Part shown: piece by piece, positions 26,076-41,000 of the stretch | How the letters are laid out: each line of letters opens with the position of its first letter | Numbering within the stretch: the first letter of the stretch is position 1 | Position numbers and translations under genes: made by a program | The notes under the pieces: model-generated | Seen by the model: the letters and a program-made list of their open reading frames with translations, nothing else | What the model was told of the DNA's origin: nothing | The model's database searches: none | Origin: Haematococcus lacustris | Lineage: Eukaryota; Chlorophyta; Chlorophyceae; Chlamydomonadales; Haematococcaceae | NCBI GenBank assembly: GCA_030144725.1 | Contig: JASKMD010000008.1 | Location: 11,408,375-11,472,374 of the forward strand | DNA length: 64,000 nt | Direction: 5' to 3'

Positions 26076-29000
26076 ATGCCGCCGAAAAGGAAAAGGAAAC
26101 GCAAGCGCCCCGTCTCCCCCGCACAGAGTGCAGCCGGTAAGCCGCTAAGCTCGACGAAAGGCTAGTCCCCCCTTACGACGCGACGCAGTGTGTACCACGC
26201 GACATTGCGACTCCGTGCGCGTATGCTGTGCCGTCCCATGTAATGCAGGTGGTCACCCCCGCCGCACCCCCGTGGCTCAAGAGATAAAAACTTTCTCATT
26301 TCTGCACGGATGAGGCCGCCGATTGGTGCGATGAGCTGCTTATGGCCTAACTAGAGTGGAGCCAGCCCCAGCGGTTTGCCGGGTGGCTGGCCCCAACCCG
26401 CGACGGACATTTGATTTTCAGGTTGCACAGGATGTTCTTATAGTTCATGTCTGTGGCTTCCTAGCAACCAAGAGCAGCAAGAATCGGTCAAAAAGTTGTA
26501 GAAACTGAGCTGATATAAATGTCCTGCGCCCACACATGAAATGGCCCACACATGAAGGCAACGCGTTTCTGTCCTGATTACACGTTATAAGCCCACATAA
26601 GGAGCCGCACATAGCTGGCAGTTCATCATTCGACGTCCTATTTGGACAGTTATGGGCCATAACTTATGGCGGCCGAGTTGCACGCTGTTGTGGTGTAAGG
26701 ACAGCCACAAGACATACTAGCACTCTCAAGCATATCATCAGCACTAGCACTAGCACTAGAACACAGATCAAGGGGGGTCCTGCGCCCGACAGAAATTCAA
26801 AAAATCGAGCTCGTCCATGTCGCCGCTGAGCGTGATAGCTGTTCGCCGATCACAGCCCCACTAAGCAAGCTGTTCCCGTCACAGCGCGATACAATCTTCC
26901 CCGCCCCGGCACAGGTGCACATCAGTTCGAGCAGCACGCTGGCTTCGCTGTGATGAGCTGCATCGACCTGCGCAAGAGTCGCTGTAAAACTCTCTAAGAC
27001 CAGTAAGATTTTATCAGGGGTGACCAGGTGCCAGTGGCAGTGGGCAGCAAGAGGATGAGGGGCAGGGACAGGGTGAGGAGGAAGTGATTGCAGAGCGGCA
27101 CCAGGTTATCAAGGCAGCCTTTCGCGGCCTTGTGGAGGCAGCGCGGCATGACCTGAGCCCAGAGGAAGTCGATGCAGTGGTGGCACAGGTCAACCAGCGC
27201 ATGTCCATGGGCAGCATGCAGTGTTGCCTGGCAGCGGTCATGTGGCGGGGCGGGGCGGGGCGGGGCGGGGCGGGGCGGGGCGGGGCGGGGCGGGGCGGGG
27301 CGGGGCGGGGCGGGGCGGGGCGGGGCGGGGCGGGGCGGGGCGGGGCGGGGCGGGGCGGGGCGGGGCGGGGCGGGGCGGGGCGGGGCGGGGCGGGGCGGGG
27401 CGGGGCGGGGCGGGGCGGGGCGGGGCGGGGCGGGGCGGGGCGGGGCGGGGCGGGGCGGGGCGGGGCGGGGCGGGGCGGGGCGGGGCGGGGCGGGGCGGGG
27501 CGGGGCGGGGCGGGGCGGGGCGGGGCGGGGCGGGGCGGGGCGGGGCGGGGCGGGGCGGGGCGGGGCGGGGCGGGGCGGGGCGGGGCGGGGCGGGGCGGGG
27601 CGGGGCGGGGCGGGGCGGGGCGGGGCGGGGCGGGGCGGGGCGGGGCGGGGCGGGGCGGGGCGGGGCGGGGCGGGGCGGGGCGGGGCGGGGCGGGGCGGGG
27701 CGGGGCGGGGCGGGGCGGGGCGGGGCGGGGCGGGGCGGGGCGGGGCGGGGCGGGGCGGGGCGGGGCGGGGCGGGGCGGGGCGGGGCGGGGCGGGGCGGGG
27801 CGGGGCGGGGCGGGGCGGGGCGGGGCGGGGCGGGGCGGGGCGGGGCGGGGCGGGGCGGGGCGGGGCGGGGCGGGGCGGGGCGGGGCGGGGCGGGGCGGGG
27901 CGGGGCGGGGCGGGGCGGGGCGGGGCGGGGCGGGGCGGGGCGGGGCGGGGCGGGGCGGGGCGGGGCGGGGCGGGGCGGGGCGGGGCGGGGCGGGGCGGGG
28001 CGGGGCGGGGCGGGGCGGGGCGGGGCGGGGCGGGGCGGGGCGGGGCGGGGCGGGGCGGGGCGGGGCGGGGCGGGGCGGGGCGGGGCGGGGCGGGGCGGGG
28101 CGGGGCGGGGCGGGGCGGGGCGGGGCGGGGCGGGGCGGGGCGGGGCGGGGCGGGGCGGGGCGGGGCGGGGCGGGGCGGGGCGGGGCGGGGCGGGGCGGGG
28201 CGGGGCGGGGCGGGGCGGGGCGGGGCGGGGCGGGGCGGGGCGGGGCGGGGCGGGGCGGGGCGGGGCGGGGCGGGGCGGGGCGGGGCGGGGCGGGGCGGGG
28301 CGGGGCGGGGCGGGGCGGGGCGGGGCGGGGCGGGGCGGGGCGGGGCGGGGCGGGGCGGGGCGGGGCGGGGCGGGGCGGGGCGGGGCGGGGCGGGGCGGGG
28401 CGGGGCGGGGCGGGGCGGGGCGGGGCGGGGCGGGGCGGGGCGGGGCGGGGCGGGGCGGGGCGGGGCGGGGCGGGGCGGGGCGGGGCGGGGCGGGGCGGGG
28501 CGGGGCGGGGCGGGGCGGGGCGGGGCGGGGCGGGGCGGGGCGGGGCGGGGCGGGGCGGGGCGGGGCGGGGCGGGGCGGGGCGGGGCGGGGCGGGGCGGGG
28601 CGGGGCGGGGCGGGGCGGGGCGGGGCGGGGCGGGGCGGGGCGGGGCGGGGCGGGGCGGGGCGGGGCGGGGCGGGGCGGGGCGGGGCGGGGCGGGGCGGGG
28701 CGGGGCGGGGCGGGGCGGGGCGGGGCGGGGCGGGGCGGGGCGGGGCGGGGCGGGGCGGGGCGGGGCGGGGCGGGGCGGGGCGGGGCGGGGCGGGGCGGGG
28801 CGGGGCGGGGCGGGGCGGGGCGGGGCGGGGCGGGGCGGGGCGGGGCGGGGCGGGGCGGGGCGGGGCGGGGCGGGGCGGGGCGGGGCGGGGCGGGGCGGGG
28901 CGGGGCGGGGCGGGGCGGGGCGGGGCGGGGCGGGGCGGGGCGGGGCGGGGCGGGGCGGGGCGGGGCGGGGCGGGGCGGGGCGGGGCGGGGCGGGGCGGGG

Positions 29001-32000
29001 CGGGGCGGGGCGGGGCGGGGCGGGGCGGGGCGGGGCGGGGCGGGGCGGGGCGGGGCGGGGCGGGGCGGGGCGGGGCGGGGCGGGGCGGGGCGGGGCGGGG
29101 CGGGGCGGGGCGGGGCGGGGCGGGGCGGGGCGGGGCGGGGCGGGGCGGGGCGGGGCGGGGCGGGGCGGGGCGGGGCGGGGCGGGGCGGGGCGGGGCGGGG
29201 CGGGGCGGGGCGGGGCGGGGCGGGGCGGGGCGGGGCGGGGCGGGGCGGGGCGGGGCGGGGCGGGGCGGGGCGGGGCGGGGCGGGGCGGGGCGGGGCGGGG
29301 CGGGGCGGGGCGGGGCGGGGCGGGGCGGGGCGGGGCGGGGCGGGGCGGGGCGGGGCGGGGCGGGGCGGGGCGGGGCGGGGCGGGGCGGGGCGGGGCGGGG
29401 CGGGGCGGGGCGGGGCGGGGCGGGGCGGGGCGGGGCGGGGCGGGGCGGGGCGGGGCGGGGCGGGGCGGGGCGGGGCGGGGCGGGGCGGGGCGGGGCGGGG
29501 CGGGGCGGGGCGGGGCGGGGCGGGGCGGGGCGGGGCGGGGCGGGGCGGGGCGGGGCGGGGCGGGGCGGGGCGGGGCGGGGCGGGGCAACGTGCAGCGCAC
29601 GTTGTTAGCCGAGAGACCGTCTTGCGTGTTGCGAGGAAAACTATCATGGAGAAGTTTACAGGAAAACCTCGTGAGAGGGCTAGGGCTTAGAACGGGGCCC
29701 CCTGGAATCGAACCAGTTGTCCTCACAGCAGCGCTGCTAGGCTTTAACCTGCCCTACTCACTCGGTAAAAGTAATGCGCCCACCTGCGCCCGCCATAGGC
29801 AGTACACAGGTGTCGCGGGCAAAGGGGAACGGTGTCGCTCGAGGCTCGCCGTTACATTCACCGAAAAGGTCCGTTCCTCCCAAGGAGATCCAAGGACTCG
29901 ATAGCTCAGGTGCAAGAATGCAACCATCCAGCCAGAAGGCTGCTCACACACACAGCACAACCCATAGCACACCACAGCACCGTAGCAGGAACACTAATCA
30001 GGCTGGGTCTTCACTTGAGACAGAGGATGGCATTGTACTCAGCCAGAAGCTTGTCACAGCCAGTCAGGTTGGCTCATGGCAGAAGGAGGCGTCATAGCCT
30101 TCCCACTGGACCAGGAACTCCCCAACCTTTCCTGCACGGACGTATCTGTGGTCAAGCAGACGCTGAACATAGTACACAGGAGTCTCATCCATCCATTCCA
30201 CAGGAGGAGGCATGATACCCACGTCACTGCCAGAGTACTTCTTTAGCAGTGACTGTTACAGTCCAACTTTAGACCTGGTATGCATGAGCTTTGAATGCGC
30301 TTGCAAGTCTTTTTAGCCTTGCATGCGTGAGATGTGACTTTCGGTTTACTTAAGCTAAGGGCAGGCAGGATTCAGGAGGAGAAGGGATTCGCGGAGGATG
30401 GCCTTCATATAGACTACTCGGTATCACTGATTAGAGAACTAATAAGAATGTAGAGACATGTAAGGATGGATCCTGGCGACTCGATGTCTGAAGCGCGCTA
30501 CTTCAGAGTACGAAAGCATCAGCAACAGCCACTAAGCAGCCACTACCACTGTCGGAATAGATTCTGGCCTCCGCGCCTGCCATGTATACTGCTGCCCCGG
30601 CTGTACTCTAACATTTGGTTTCCACGTTTTCGATCATCGGCCTTTGCAGTGCACAACGAGCACCCAGACGACTTCGACGTCTTGGAGCTACTCGGGATCA
30701 AGGACAGAGCTCCGACCCCCGAAGCACCTGCAGTTTCAGCTGCGAACCCACCAGCTCCGACTGCAGGTTAGTGCACCCAGTGGCTTTCATCGCCACGCCC
30801 ACCTGCGCTAGATAGCAGTACAAGTGACTGCGTGCAAGCGTACAAGCTGTCCGGTAAGACAACACGAGCAGCGACACTTGTAATCTTGACCTTTTTCACC
30901 CTGCTGCAGCTGACCCATTGCTGCAACACAACCTCTGGGTACAAGAGCACAGCGCACCTGCATGACTCCGATCGCTCCCACTGCAGTCCTACACAGGGTG
31001 AAGATTACTGGAAATGCCAAAACAGTCAAGAAAAGACGCAGCACCGCGACAAGCAGCAAGACATCAGGTGTACTGCACTGACTTACCTTGCCTTACCCAA
31101 CCCTGTGCAACAATGCCCACACATGACTGCACTGCCAAATCCTGCGTTGACCTGCATGCATACCAACCCAATGCACAACACACAGCCAAAGGGAACCCCC
31201 CTGCGGCCTGTCTTGATGTTGCAACAACCAGCTTTCACCATGCCAACGGGTTCCCCCCTACGGCCAGCACTTACCATGCCAAAGGGCGCCCCCCCACGGC
31301 CAGCACTTACCATGCCAAAGGGCGCCCCCCTACGGCCAGCACTTACCATGCCAAAGGGCGCCCCCCTACGGCCAGCACTTACCATGCCAAAGGGCGCCCC
31401 CCTACGGCCAGCACTTACCATGCCAACGGGCGCCCCCCTACGGCCAGCACTTACCATGCCAACGGGCGCCCCCCTACGGCCAGCACTTACCATGCCAAAG
31501 GGCGCCCCCCTACGGCCAGCACTTACCATGCCAAAGGGCGCCCCCCTACGGCCAGCACTTACCATGCCAACGGGTTCCCCCCTACGGCCAGCACTTACCA
31601 TGCCAACGGGCGCCCCCCTACGGCCAGCACTTACCATGCCAACGGGCGCCCCCCTACGGCCAGCACTTACCATGCCAAAGGGCGCCCCCCTACGGCCAGC
31701 ACTTACCATGCCAAAGGGCGCCCCCCTACGGCCAGCACTTACCATGCCAAAGGGCGCCCCCCTACGGCCAGCACTTACCATGCCAACGGGTTCCCCCCTA
31801 CGGCCAACACTTACCATGCCAACGGGCGCCCCCCTACGGCCAGCACTTACCATGCCAAAGGGCGCCCCCCTACGGCCAGCACTTACCATGCCAAAGGGCG
31901 CCCCCCTACGGCCAGCACTTACCATGCCAAAGGGCGCCCCCCTACGGCCAGCACTTACCATGCCAAAGGGCGCCCCCCTACGGCCAGCACTTACCATGCC

Positions 32001-35000
32001 AACGGGTTCCCCCCTACGGCCAGCACTTACCATGCCAACGGGCGCCCCCCTACGGCCAGCACTTACCATGCCAAAGGGCGCCCCCCTACGGCCAGCACTT
32101 ACCATGCCAAAGGGCGCCCCCCTACGGCCAGCACTTACCATGCCAAAGGGCGCCCCCCTACGGCCAGCACTTACCATGCCAACGGGTGCCCCCCTACGGC
32201 CAGCACTTACCATGCCAACGGGCGCCCCCCTACGGCCAGCACTTACCATGCCAAAGGGCGCCCCCCTACGCCCAGTTACCACCATGCCAAAGGACGCCCC
32301 CCTGCGGCCAGTTATCACCATGCCAACAGTGCACGCTACAGCCATTCATGACTGGCCTGCAGTGACGCAACCACATGCCCTCTGCCCCACCATGCAGGCT
32401 GGTGAGGCTGGCAGAGCACAGCCAGCCCATCGCATGCCAGAAGCGCACGCCCCAGCCATTCATGACTGGCCTGCAGTGACGCAACCACATGCCCTCTGCC
32501 CCACCATGCAGGCTGGTGAGGCTGGCAGAGCACAGCCAGCCCATCGCATGCCAGCAGCGCACGCCCCAGCCATTCATGACTGGCCTGCAGTGACGCAACC
32601 ACATGCCCTCTGCCCCACCATGCAGGCTGGTGAGGCTGGCAGAGCACAGCCAGCCCATCGCATGCCAGCAGCGCACGCCCCAGCCATTCATGACTGGCCT
32701 GCAGTGACGCAACCACATGCCCTCTGCCCCACCATGCAGGCTGGTGAGGCTGGCAGAGCACAGCCAGCCCATCGCATGCCAGCAGCGCACGCCCCAGCCA
32801 TTCATGACTGGCCTGCAGTGACGCAACCACATGCCCTCTGCCCCACCATGCAGGCTGGTGAGGCTGGCAGAGCACAGCCAGCCCATCGCATGCCAGCAGC
32901 GCACGCCTCAGCCATTCATGACTGGCCTGCAGTGACGCAACCACATGCCCTCTGCCCCACCATGCAGGCTGGTAAGGCTGGCAGAGCACAGCCAGCCCAT
33001 CGCATGCCAGCAGCGCACGCCCCAGCCATTCATGACTGGCCTGCAGTGACGCAACCACATGCCCTCTGCCCCACCATGCAGGCTGGTGAGGCTGGCAGAG
33101 CACAGCCAGCCCATCGCATGCCAGCAGCGCACGCCCCAGCCATTCATGACTGGCCTGCAGTGACGCAACCACATGCCCTCTGCCCCACCATGCAGGCTGG
33201 TGAGGCTGGCAGAGCACAGCCAGCCCATCGCATGCCAGAAGCGCACGCCCCAGCCATTCATGACTGGCCTGCAGTGACGCAACCACATGCCCTCTGCCCC
33301 ACCATGCAGGCTGGTGAGGCTGGCAGAGCACAGCCAGCCCATCGCATGCCAGCAGCGCACGCCCCAGCCATTCATGACTGGCCTGCAGTGACGCAACCAC
33401 ATGCCCTCTGCCCCACCATGCAGGCTGGTGAGGCTGGCAGAGCACAGCCAGCCCATCGCATGCCAGAAGCGCACGCCCCAGCCATTCATGACTGGCCTGC
33501 AGTGACGCAACCACATGCCCTCTGCCCCACCATGCAGGCTGGTGAGGCTGGCAGAGCACAGCCAGCCCATCGCATGCCAGCAGCGCACGCCCCAGCCATT
33601 CATGACTGGCCTGCAGTGACGCAACCACATGCCCTCTGCCCCACCATGCAGGCTGGTGAGGCTGGCAGAGCACAGCCAGCCCATCGCATGCCAGCAGCGC
33701 ACGCCCCAGCCATTCATGACTGGCCTGCAGTGACGCAACCACATGCCCTCTGCCCCACCATGCAGGCTGGTGAGGCTGGCAGAGCACAGCCAGCCCATCG
33801 CATGCCAGAAGCGCACGCCCCAGCCATTCATGACTGGCCTGCAGTGACGCAACCACATGCCCTCTGCCCCACCATGCAGGCTGGTGAGGCTGGCAGAGCA
33901 CAGCCAGCCCATCGCATGCCAGAAGCGCACGCCCCAGCCATTCATGACTGGCCTGCAGTGACGCAACCACATGCCCTCTGCCCCACCATGCAGGCTGGTG
34001 AGGCTGGCAGAGCACAGCCAGCCCATCGCATGCCAGCAGCGCACGCCCCAGCCACGCACGACACGCCCGCCATGACGCAGCCCCGTGTTCAGTGCCCCAC
34101 CATGCAGGCCGGTGAGGCAGGCGGAGCCCACCATGTACCAACAGAGCACGCTCCAACCATACACGCTGGCACCATGCAGCCCTGTGAAGCACAGCCAGCC
34201 AAGGAGCAGACAGGGATGCCCCATCCGTGCATGCTGATGGATACCAGCAAAGAGGGTGGCACGATTGCTGACAAGACCTACAATACACTGGTCCTATATA
34301 AGGATGCCCTCCACGACATGAAACAAGCCTACTTGCAATGGAAGGGCATGCATGGTATTCTCATAACAGTAGCCTGTGCATGGTGGTGGATCCATCACCA
34401 TGCAACACTTCACCTCACTTCAACCTCTCAGTCCATCTCGCAGACCATCTCTCAGTCCCAAAAGTGCTTGCGAAGGCATTGCAAAAGGCTGCAAAGATGG
34501 AGAGCCATCTCCACTACATCGGCCTTCGTCAATTTCCTGTACATAGACGGGACGATCGATAGACACACCGCCATACTCAACCTCACAGTCTGCATGCACT
34601 CCTGGACTACACAAGGCCACTACACTGTGACGGTAGGCAAATCCTCAGTAATCGCTCATCACTACAACACCACTCTTCAACGCCACACTATCTACAGAAT
34701 CACCATCTTAGACAAACAACGACGCCCTACCAACGCCATCACCATGGACCACCTTAAGACCGCCATCGAATGGCTGGGCACTTTGAGCACGAGCTACTGC
34801 GCCATGGCGATCACATACATTGCATGGCTCCTACTTGCATGCGGGGACGTTGAAGCCAACCCGGGACCCAACACACACTACGTCCAGCAAGAGGGTAGTA
34901 GCACTTGTCAAGCCGACTCCCTTAACAACCTCGCGGGACGGAAATGGGTCAGCATTGACGCTATCGACACCTTTTACACACAAAGGCTCACGCAACTCAA

Positions 35001-38000
35001 CACACCGGACGAACTTATAGCCTGGCAGATGGCAAGAGGCGCAGGAGGCTACGACGATGGAGTAATAGACCTGTACCTCACATCTAAATACGGCCTGATT
35101 TCGACAAGCGTCGCTGATCTAAGACGCCCCCAAGACTGGACGAAACACAACCTCGATAGCCTAGCACAGCGCCACGAAACGACTGCATTCCTATGCAAAA
35201 GACTGGGCCACAGCATGGCCATGACAAGCCTCAATGGGAAATGGTCACTCAAGGACTCCCTAGAACCAGCACCCACTCCGCTGGCACGCATCGCATTGCC
35301 AACAAAGCAAACACACCACCAGCTCTTTATCATCACCCCCACCCACACAACCCGTACGAGTGCACAGATAGCACTCTGCCATACTAAGAAGATAAACCAC
35401 ATCATCAGCCACAACACTAGCCCACCCGTACCCATCTATATGGAAGCACAACACAAATGTTTCTGCTTGGTACACGCCATCAACATGGCCATGGGGAGAC
35501 CACTGATCAACCCACATGATGTCCTCACACACTGCAGCCACCTGGCCACCCACCTTCAAGACCTAGCTAGCAGAGCCAGGGGGGAAAACAGGCACATACC
35601 CCTGCCCGACCGTACCCCACACATATACGATGAGGATGGAAACTTCAACATCCACTCCATGAACCACTACCTTTATCACAACTACAAGACCTTCCACCTG
35701 GCAACGCAAGAGCTGCCCCAAGACAACATCACTAGAGCAACGCTTAGTACCCTCATGGGCAAGGAGGACAATCACACCAGCAACGCAGCCATTCTCATCA
35801 ACAGGAACCATGCGACTACCCTTAGGTACCTAGACAACACCTGGTACTGGCTGGACTCACAAGCTACACAAGCTAGAAGGCTGCTGACCACAGCAGACTG
35901 GAAGGAGCTGCAAGGAAGGCTCATCCTAATTAAGCAAGGCATGCAACATAAGAATCTCATCGAACCCATCTTCTGGCTAGCGGACCCAATGGAGCAAGCC
36001 ACCACGACACAGCTAGAGCACCATTACGCGAGACCGCACCACATTGACCTGAGCGACGACCAACCACCAACAATACCACCGCCAGCAGCAACACCACACC
36101 CCCTCACCACGAGCAATAACGCTCCTAAGCGCAAGAATACCTATGCAGAGGCGGACCCGCCGGCCCGGTCGCGACACCGCGAAGATGCCAACGCGAAGGA
36201 GGACGCAGCCACACCTCCCCCCCCAACACGAAACGAGAAGCCAAGCACCAAGACAGGCCCTAAGAAACCACGATCGAAGAAAGGAGCCAAGAACACCAGC
36301 CACAGCAAAGACAGGCACACACAAACGCTTATGTCAAGGTACCTAACCAATACCCAGGCCGCACCCACTGCCACCATACCCAGCCCGCCTGTCCCATGCC
36401 CAACAACCAAGGCCCCCCCCATCCTCCCCACACAACCACACCAGACCCCCAGCAGACAATACCTGACGCTCACCACTCTCAATGTCCGGGGCCTCTACCG
36501 TGCTAGAAGGGACGTCTCCCACCTCATCCACCACCACCACCCTGATATCCTGATCCTAACAGAGACGAAGACACACCACAAGAAAGACACACCGGGATGG
36601 CTCAAAGTAACCACACAGGACTACACACTGCACCGACACGGTGGCCACAGTGAAGTCCTCATTGGCATCAAGCATGACCTAGCCATTCAGATGCAAGCTA
36701 CCCTAGTACCACCCAGCACGGAGGCGGAAATAAACTCCAGATGCGTCATCCTGACTCTTAGCCAGCACCACAGCGAAAACCTCACCATCGTAGCAACGTA
36801 CTGGCCATCGGGCTGCAACGAAGACGCGCTCCCACTGCGGGAGAACATGCAGCATCACATACGCACAGCCACAGGACACCTGCCCGGCTCCCTCATTCTC
36901 GCCGGTGACTTGAACGCCACGATGAAAACAGCAGACCGCTCCGAACACACTGAATACACCCAGGACCGCATGATGAGGGAGTTTGCCTCAGAGATGCGCC
37001 TGTCCGAAGCCGACCCCGGCGACCGGGCCTGGACCTACCAACAACCACACTGCAACAGCCGCATCGACGCCATCCTGACGCGCGACGCACGACCAGGCCC
37101 GGAGCACCGCACCATCGTAGACACACACGCGTATCTCAGCGACCACAGACCACTCATCGCCACACTGACCACAGCGAGGATGGGCATACACCTAGCACAA
37201 ACACAACAGGCCCAAAGCCACAAACACACTGTTCTCACCACACCCATCACCAACAGTGACAGGGAAGCCTTCCGCCTAGCCGTGCAACAACCCAGCTCAG
37301 GCGCTCCACAACTGCACGCACGACTGGCAGCCTACCTGTCACCCCTCTTTACAGAAGCCACCGACTTCTTGGCGAACCTGGACAAGGCCAACCCACACCA
37401 GCCCAAACGCCTGACGGAGCTGGCAGGCCTCCACCCAAGGCAAGCTGTTGACATGGCAGCCACCATGCTCACAACCCTATTAGAAACCTGCAGGACGACA
37501 GCCATGAAGACATGCACAACAAAGACACTAACTAGAGGGGGCCAACACTACCAACGCAGGACCATGTGCAGAATCAGATTGGCACTAGGCAAGAAGCTCA
37601 AGACCACTAGAAATCTCAGCCGGCAGGCTAGGCTACTATTCAAACAGAATGGTGCCCACCCAACGATCGAGGATCTCATCCCAGACACAGACACAAGCAA
37701 CACAGCGATCAAGGAAGCGGTGCAAGCACGCCAAGATGACGACCCAACCGACAATCACGTGCAAGCCGCACTAGCCAAGCTGACCAATTCCTACCGCGAC
37801 CAAATCCACCAGCTGGACGACGACGACTCCGCACTCGCCATCGCACAGGCCCGGGTCCGAATGCAACAACTAATAAGCACCCAGCCCAAGAAAGCCAACA
37901 AATATATTCTACGCCCATCCCGCACGAGCCACAAAGGCCTGCAAGCGCTCACAGACCCCACCACCAGAAGAGTTTATACCGACCCGGCCGACCTTAACCG

Positions 38001-41000
38001 GATTATCACCGCCGCCTACGGGCAGAAGCTATCACCCCCAACGCCCAAAACCGGCCACTACACAGACACACAGACAAGAAACTATCCCTGGGCCCGTGCC
38101 AAAGCGGACGACCCCTTCACAATGCACACCTGCAAAAATATACACTGGATGCACACAGCCATCATGGACAAAGCCAGCTTCCAGGAGTGCCTCAGCAGGC
38201 TGGCAGGAGGCAAAGCCCCAGGACCAGACGGCATTGAGAATGAGATCATCAAGATGTTGCCATGGGAGATGAGGGACACCATACACCAGCTGTTCATCAT
38301 CATGTGGGCTACAGGCTGCACACCAACCACGTGGAAAACCAGTGACACCTGCCTACTTTACAAGGACAAGGGCCAGGAAACAGACCTCAACGCCTACAGA
38401 CCTGTAGGACTGGCCAACACCATCTACAAGCTATGGACCAGCCTCATTACCAAGACACTCTATGAGTACGCCGAGGCCAATGGGATGCTGAGCAAATGCC
38501 AAGCAGGCTTCCGCTCTCACAGGGACACCACTCAGCAGCTACAAATGCTAGTCATGGCCCTTGAAGACGCTAAACTTGCTAAAGCAGACATCTATGCCCT
38601 CATGGTCGACTTCACAAGTGCATTTAACACCACATGTCAAGACAAACTGCTATGGATCATGCACGACCTTGGCTTCCCCACCGACGCCACAGACGCAGTG
38701 AAGGACCTATACACGGGCGCTACAACACGCTTCAAAACCCCGTACGGCCCTACTGACCCGGTACCCGTAGACCGGGGCACCATCCAGGGCGACTCACTCT
38801 CACCTTTCCTGTTCCTCATCTACATCGAACCCCTACTGCGCTGGCTCCAAGTAGGAGCGCGGGGGTACAAATTCCAGTCAGTGGAAAACGACAGTGACAA
38901 CAGATACACGATAGGGAGCATCGATTATGCGGACGATGTCGCCATCCTCTGTAACTCAATTAGCAATACACGCGTCCAGGCGGACAAGCTCTCAGCCTAC
39001 TCAGACTGGGGCCACCTCATCATATCACACAGCAAAACCCTCGCCACAGCGGCGCTACACAAAGCGCATCAATCCGGCCGATGCAGCACCCAAGCAGACG
39101 CGGAGAAGGAAGCCCGCAAGCAAATGCAAGACCTGCGCCTACAAGGAAAACCGGTCACCTTCCTCCGCCCGACAGCACCCTTTACCTACCTAGGAGTCAT
39201 GCTCACCATGACACTCAACTGGAAGCCACAACACACGGCCATGATAACACAGCTAAGGCAGAAACTAGACAGACTGCGGCGCTCCTTCGCCAGCGCTAGG
39301 CAAGCCATCCACATTGTTAAAACAGCGATCATCCCCAGCCTGGCCTATAGCTTCTGCGTGGTACCATGCACCCCGGGGGACCTAGACCTCTTTGACAGGG
39401 CAGTCAACCAATGCGTCAAGCACAAGCTCAACCTCCCACTGGGCACACCCAATGCCGTCATCCGGGACGACATAGACAAGCTTGGCCTCGGCATCAGCTC
39501 AGCAGCCCAAGAGTACCATGCCAGGAACACCACAGCCCTAGTCTCCAGTCTCCAGTCCGCGGACAACACATACGCACACATATCGAGGTGCATGCTCCAC
39601 AAACAGATCACCTGGCTATACGCTCAGGCCGCTAAACATGGACACCGAATTCCCAACCTATTGCAACACACCCTGCGGGCCAGACAACTCCTGCACACCA
39701 CCACAGCAAACCTCTTCGCCACACACGAAGGGGCACCCCTCTACCCCAAGGAGACTAAAGCACTTGGGCAACTCATAACACAGAGCGCTAGCCCGCTACC
39801 ACGGGACATAGTCAGCGCATGCATTACATGCCTCAAGAGCCTAGGACTGGCACACCCTTCGGAGCTCATCTGCCAGGATAACATACACATCATGTCAGGG
39901 GATAGCCTCAGGAAACGCTTCGGCACTAAGGTGAAACAAAAGCACATCATCGCCCTAAATAGACTTACGGCCATGGCGACCATGGACCACTGCCCAACCG
40001 CGACGGAAGCCAAGACCATCCTGGGGAGACGGGACACTACGCTTACCCTACCAGCAGACCAGCGGCGGATCCGAGCCTGGGCCGCAGGACTCACAGAGCT
40101 CACTCCTCACACCACCGCCCACACCGGGCCCCGCTACACGGACATCCGAGCATACATGACAGCCAAGACGCTCGCAAAGGACACACAGCCGCCTACACCG
40201 AACCCCATAACGGCGACCGCGAGATCCAAACTCACAAACAACGTCCCCAAGCCACCGACTGCGAAACAGCCCACGCCGCAGCCCAGGATCGGCAGCAAGA
40301 GACCAGCGGAAGACAGACACACAGAAGCTGAAGATCGACACACCCAGACCATCCCTGACGTAGTGACACACATACCCATCATGACCCTGACCAATCTCAG
40401 TACATGGAAAGCCGATACTGCACGCCAACACAAAAACGAGCAGCTAGGGATCATGCTAGGAGCCATGTATGACCACCAAGAGTCCATCACTGCCATTGAC
40501 GGATGGCACTGGAACGGCAACAACCAAGAAAGCTATTACAACGTCCACTGGAGGCCCACCATCATAGAGAAATGGGCTCTCCAAATGTACAACACTCAGG
40601 CAAATTAGTAACAGCATTTTTGAGATTCAGAGCCTCGGACTTGGTACATAGTCAAATGAAGGCATTGTAAGATTGGGGGTTGAAACTAAAATTCGTGATT
40701 TTGCGCGGTTGGTGAGATACGGCCATGCTACAGTACTGTAGGTGTCTACAGTACTGTCGGGGTACCTCGCGAGTACACGAACAGAGCCTCGGACTTGGTA
40801 CATAGTCTAAAGAAGGCATTGTAAGATCGGGGGTTGAAACTAAAATTCGTGATTTTGCGCGGTTGGTGAGATACGGCCATGCTACAGTACTGTAGGTGTC
40901 TACAGTACTGTCGGGGTACCTCGCGAGAGACCACTTACAGTACTGTAGACATCTACAGTACTGTAGACATCTACAGTACTGTAGACATCTACAGTACTGA

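Noticed and set aside
29690..29775. Functional tRNA in the LTR
   Set aside because: The 3' acceptor side (GGGCCCC) has no partner upstream and the anticodon arm does not form a 7-nt loop; kept only as Pol III-like boxes.
26994..29904. ORFs of 795-910 codons in several frames on both strands
   Set aside because: A 5-bp repeat with no stop in any frame; translations are pure GGAGR or RPAPP repeats.
32266..34288. Minus-strand ORFs of 438 and 650 codons in the 114-bp repeat block
   Set aside because: The repeat length is a multiple of three, so any stop-free frame stays open; the plus frame is continuous with the LINE enzymes.
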